Source: Methanobacteriota archaeon
GTDB taxonomy: Archaea; Nanobdellota; Nanobdellia; Woesearchaeales; SM23-78
Length of the DNA stretch: 14,477 nucleotides
Direction: 5' to 3'
Assembly (NCBI GenBank): GCA_030637925.1
Contig: DAOWFR010000106.1
Location: 1 to 14,477, forward strand
Shown here: piece after piece, positions 12,056 to 14,477 of the stretch
How the letters are laid out: every line of letters starts with the position of its first letter
Position numbering within the stretch: the stretch's first letter is position 1
Program-made: the position numbers and the translations under genes
Notes under the pieces: generated by a model
Databases searched by the model: none
The model's input: the letters and a program-made list of their open reading frames with translations, nothing else
What the model was told of the DNA's origin: nothing

Positions 12056-12274
12056 TACACAGGGGGAAAGCTTGTTTATTTATTAAGTTTTCCTTCGTAA
12101 AGACAAAAATAATTTAGTTTATCCCATTCTCTTTTTTCTGGATAAATCTAATGATGAGCACTGGACATTTAGACGTAGCTTATTTAAATAACGTTTACTT
12201 AAAAGTCTCAAAATAGAAAAGATTTATATACTATTATTTACTAACATTAGAGGAAAAACAGAGTTAATGATAAT
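12056..12274. other. Divergent intergenic region
   Basis: These 219 bases separate the membrane protein gene and the Panacea-like/PIN operon. They hold one box A for each direction and no ORF or RNA gene I can support. The GC content is low throughout. Confidence 0.5.
12223..12230 (+). promoter_or_regulatory. TATA-like box A for the Panacea-like/PIN operon
   Basis: TTTATATA predicts a start near 12250, giving a leader of about 25 nt. No good Shine-Dalgarno site lies in that leader. The PIN gene start has one, so it may be translated more efficiently or be coupled. Confidence 0.55.
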
Positions 12275-13210
12275 ATGATATCGATAAAACCCTTAACTGA
12301 AGAGAATATAAAAAATTTAAAAATAAGAGATAAAAATAGAGAGTATTTTCTTACTTGTAATTTATTAGGCCAAATTAGAACTTGGATGTTCAAAAATGGA
12401 TATCCTATTGAAAATGCAAATACTTTATTAATAAATAAGTTACTTTACTTCATAGTTCAAGAGATTCATAAAGATAATCCTGATATTTGGGTTTCCAGTG
12501 GATGGTATAGGTATGGTCCTTGTTTAGAAGAATATAGGAAAAGAGGAGAGGAAGGGACAACAGACTTAACATTAACTCAACCTTTTTCGGGCAAAAAAAT
12601 TTTAGAAAAGGTTAAAAAAGTTTGTGAAGAAGAAGTTCCCCTATTTTTTAAGTTTAGAGACAAAGATAAATATAAAAGGTACTGTTACCATTACCTTAAA
12701 CATATTTATGAAGATAAATGTGAATATCCGCAGTTAGACGAATATTATAGAAGTAAAAATGAGTTAGCTTACGCTTTTCTTCAGTTTGCTTTTAATAAAG
12801 AAAAAGTTCCTGATTTAAAAAAGCACTTTCTTAATTTTCAGAGAGCAATAATTAATAAAAAATATACTCATTTTGTAAAAATAAATGAAATGACACAAGA
12901 AAAAATATTTAATTATTTAACTGTGATGAAAAAACTTATCTTGTTAAATATTAAACCAAAAGAATCTACTGAGTACTGGTTCGTATTAAGGAAAGTTGCT
13001 TCAGATTTTGAAAAGAATATTTTAGGTGAATTCTCTTATAAGAACTACATAGCAACATATAAAGATGTGAACTCTAGAATAGAATCTAAGCGTAAAAAAT
13101 GGTTTGAAAAAGAAGTCGCAAAATATGAAGATGTTATAAGCAGACATATTATTTCAAATGTTGAATGGGTTGATACTTTAATTAAGGAAGGAGGAGTGAC
13201 TAATGAGTAA
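12275..13210 (+). CDS. Panacea-like protein, possible antitoxin of the downstream PIN nuclease
   Basis: This 311-residue soluble protein has one suggestive region. INKLLYFIVQEI (53-64) followed by SGWYRYGPCLEEY (75-87) resembles the K-L-L-Y-f ... a-w-x-Y-G-P-v-x-x-x-y pattern of the Panacea (DUF4065) antitoxin domain. The match is by eye and limited to about 40 residues. The rest (about 105-311) is helical and charged, with many Lys, Tyr and Phe, and no motif I recognise. The gene comes first and overlaps the PIN gene by 8 nt, the usual layout of an antitoxin-toxin pair. The protein is longer than most antitoxins. Codon use is very A/T-rich, unlike the core genes, which fits mobile or acquired DNA. 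The function is inference. Confidence 0.6.
   Translation: MISIKPLTEENIKNLKIRDKNREYFLTCNLLGQIRTWMFKNGYPIENANTLLINKLLYFIVQEIHKDNPDIWVSSGWYRYGPCLEEYRKRGEEGTTDLTLTQPFSGKKILEKVKKVCEEEVPLFFKFRDKDKYKRYCYHYLKHIYEDKCEYPQLDEYYRSKNELAYAFLQFAFNKEKVPDLKKHFLNFQRAIINKKYTHFVKINEMTQEKIFNYLTVMKKLILLNIKPKESTEYWFVLRKVASDFEKNILGEFSYKNYIATYKDVNSRIESKRKKWFEKEVAKYEDVISRHIISNVEWVDTLIKEGGVTNE
13190..13194 (+). promoter_or_regulatory. Shine-Dalgarno site for the PIN gene
   Basis: GGAGG inside the 3' end of the upstream gene lies 8 nt before the ATG at 13203, indicating translational coupling. Confidence 0.75.
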
Positions 13211-13928
13211 ACCCTACTTAGACACGTCTGTTATTCTATGCGGTTTTCATCCTACAGAGCCTTATAAACACAAAGCTAAGAACCTTGTTAACGCAGATCA
13301 TTTAATATCCCCCATAGTTTTTGCTGAAATAAAGAATATTCAAAGAAGAAGATTTCGGATATATAACTCAATCAGTTCTTTAATTGAACTTATCAAAAAC
13401 AATTATAAGAAAGAATTGATGATAAATGATTTATATAAAAGGTGTTTCAAGTTTAACTATGGAAGAAATAGACACGACATTAATCATCTTGATAGCTTAT
13501 TTGAATATATCATTGATAAACTTGATCTAAGGAGTGATATGAGATTACAAATTGCCTTGCTAGAAAAATTTTTAATTGAAGTAGACGATGTTTTTAATGA
13601 AATTCAATTTGAATTTCTTAAAATTATAAATTTTCTTGATAACCCTTTAAATTATGATCAAAGAGTTGTAAAGGAAAACATCGGTAAAAAATATAATTTG
13701 CTTCATAGATTATTTAAGAAAATAGAAGGATATTCTAGTAATAAGAATGATATAAAGATTTTAATCCATGGTGTTGAATACTCATGTTGTACACATATAG
13801 GCTTAGATATAATTTCTAATGATAAATATATGGTTAAAACTGAGTCGGATGTGAAAAAACATTCTTCAAAGGTATTTAAAAGATTATATTTTGATATGTT
13901 CTCTTTGGAATGTTATAAGATGAGCTAA
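13203..13928 (+). CDS. PIN domain ribonuclease-like protein with a long helical insertion
   Basis: The ends of this 241-residue protein match a PIN nuclease, the fold of VapC toxins. PYLDTSVIL supplies the first acid, D7. SPIVFAEIKN supplies E42. Near the C-terminus KNDIKILIHG gives D183, and GLDIISNDKYM gives D207. All four acids that would bind the catalytic metal are thus present. Between E42 and D183 lie about 140 mostly helical residues where a VapC would have about 40-50, so a domain is inserted or the helical cap is expanded. The start has GGAGG 8 nt upstream and overlaps the preceding gene by 8 nt. It ends in 4-base overlap with a small convergent ORF. Target RNA is unknown. Confidence 0.72.
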   Translation: MSKPYLDTSVILCGFHPTEPYKHKAKNLVNADHLISPIVFAEIKNIQRRRFRIYNSISSLIELIKNNYKKELMINDLYKRCFKFNYGRNRHDINHLDSLFEYIIDKLDLRSDMRLQIALLEKFLIEVDDVFNEIQFEFLKIINFLDNPLNYDQRVVKENIGKKYNLLHRLFKKIEGYSSNKNDIKILIHGVEYSCCTHIGLDIISNDKYMVKTESDVKKHSSKVFKRLYFDMFSLECYKMS

Positions 13929-14032
13929 TATCTTTTTAATTTTACAGTACCCCTGTTTAAGTGTTTAGGATCTAACCTCTCCTTTCTATCTTCTCCTCCT
14001 AATATTCTAATGTGAAAGCTAATAAATCTCAC
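13925..14032 (-). CDS. Candidate 35-residue ORF at the end of a minus-strand chain
   Basis: An open frame from GTG encodes MRFISFHIRILGGEDRKERL, then D-P-K-H-L-N-R-G-T-V-K-L-K-R-Y. Its GTG overlaps the TGA stop of the upstream ORF in a GTGA junction, and its stop overlaps the 3' end of the PIN gene. The codon pattern looks coding rather than random, but no ribosome site is clear. It could instead be the frameshifted tail of a decayed gene together with the ORF before it. Confidence 0.35.
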   Translation of the reverse strand: MRFISFHIRILGGEDRKERLDPKHLNRGTVKLKRY

Positions 14033-14184
14033 CAAACATACCAATGGTCATCCATGCTTAGGCCTTTGGGGTCGTTTCTGATTTCTAGGAGGGTTAGGGC
14101 TGGTTCTTGTTCTGTTATTAATTGGTGTATATTCTTAGGGGTTACTGTGTAGTTATTGTTCTCAAGCAAGAACTTTGTTCTCAT
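14029..14184 (-). CDS. Candidate 51-residue ORF overlapping the right-edge gene
   Basis: An ATG-started frame encodes 51 residues (MRTKFLLENNNYTVTPKNIH, then QLITEQEPALTLLEIRNDPK and GLSMDDHWYVW). Its codons include CCC, GCC, ACC and CTC, like the core genes. It begins inside the last 23 bases of the upstream partial gene. It has no visible Shine-Dalgarno site, so it would depend on coupling. Family unknown. It may be a real small protein or part of a broken gene. Confidence 0.4.
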   Translation of the reverse strand: MRTKFLLENNNYTVTPKNIHQLITEQEPALTLLEIRNDPKGLSMDDHWYVW

Positions 14185-14477
14185 AACTTAAGTCTGACTT
14201 TTCATACAAAGCTTTACTAGGTACAATAACTAAAGTATTCACAAGACTGTCAATTGATTGTGATTTGCACTCCAGACCCAATTTAGGTGTGCTGTTATCA
14301 GTTTGATTTGAACCCTTGTATTTGTTCGGGTTATCATTGTCATCAGAACTTCCACTTGGAGGACCATCCATTTTATCATTATCATACACTCTTATTTTTT
14401 TTGAGAGGGTAACGTAAGTTCCAAAACCTAAGGCAGCTAACGCCCACGGCCACCAATTTTTATTTTTTTCTGTTCTT
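14162..14477 (-). CDS. Partial membrane-anchored protein running off the right edge
   Basis: The reading frame ending at 14162 is open to the window edge: 104 residues are visible and the start lies outside. The visible part has a basic lead (RTEKNKN), a membrane helix WWPWALAALGFGTYVTL, a basic stop-transfer SKKIR, and then a polar, Asp/Asn/Ser-rich stretch of about 40 residues that looks disordered. A more ordered C-terminus follows (SLVNTLVIVPSKALYEKSDL). The GTG at 14389 is only an internal Val codon, not a start. Family unknown. The charge pattern suggests the part after the helix could lie on either side; it cannot be settled from this fragment. Confidence 0.65.
   Translation of the reverse strand, partial: RTEKNKNWWPWALAALGFGTYVTLSKKIRVYDNDKMDGPPSGSSDDNDNPNKYKGSNQTDNSTPKLGLECKSQSIDSLVNTLVIVPSKALYEKSDLSYENKVLA

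Noticed and set aside
12151..12220. About 21-codon + strand frame in the divergent intergenic region
   Set aside because: No promoter or ribosome site at the right distance, and nothing notable in the peptide.
1..14477. CRISPR array, insertion sequence or integrase attachment site near the tRNA genes
   Set aside because: I found no regularly spaced repeats, no transposase or integrase-like ORF, and no direct repeat of a tRNA 3' end within the window.

Overview
The window looks like the chromosome of an archaeon. The evidence is EF-1alpha (not bacterial EF-Tu), archaeal S10, L21e, RNA polymerase subunit Rpo4/F, an Spt5-type NusG, a Sec61-gamma-like SecE, DUF655, BRE/TATA-like boxes about 25 nt before many starts, and tRNA genes with bulge-helix-bulge (BHB) introns and no encoded CCA. 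The AT-rich composition, tight packing, many small orphan genes and a Cys-rich secreted protein fit a DPANN lineage such as Woesearchaeota or Pacearchaeota. That placement is inference; no 16S gene is present.

Layout, left to right. (1) 1-2168: a + strand orphan, then on the minus strand L21e -> Rpo4 -> TM2 protein, with DUF655 behind its own promoter, and a 35-residue membrane ORF on +. (2) 2184-6927: the conserved archaeal block ftsZ -> secE -> spt5/nusG -> L11 (minus strand), preceded by a SlyD-like FKBP. It is split by a + strand orphan membrane gene between spt5 and L11. Spt5, L11 and FKBP all carry long Lys/Glu-rich extensions, about 250 residues in Spt5. (3) 7018-7994: an orphan gene and a tRNA cluster Ser(GGA), Lys(CUU), [DUF6485-like Cys-rich protein], Glu(CUC). 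tRNA-Lys has a T-loop intron; tRNA-Glu has a D-loop and a T-loop intron; neither has one in the anticodon loop. (4) 8081-9439: a secreted Cys-rich protein with a duplicated four-cysteine domain. (5) 9518-11201: EF-1alpha and S10. (6) 11381-14477: accessory-looking genes: a four-helix membrane protein, a coupled two-gene + operon (Panacea-like protein followed by a PIN nuclease, a toxin-antitoxin layout), and a chain of small minus-strand ORFs running off the right edge.

Most of the window is translation, transcription, secretion and division housekeeping. Both translation-start modes appear: leaderless starts about 25-29 nt from a TATA box (L21e, L11, DUF655, orphans) and strong GGAGG/GGTGAT sites (ftsZ, secE, TM2, EF-1alpha, PIN). 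The points most worth a second look are the non-canonical tRNA introns with the protein gene wedged between two such tRNAs, the giant charged Spt5 extension, and the Panacea-like/PIN pair.
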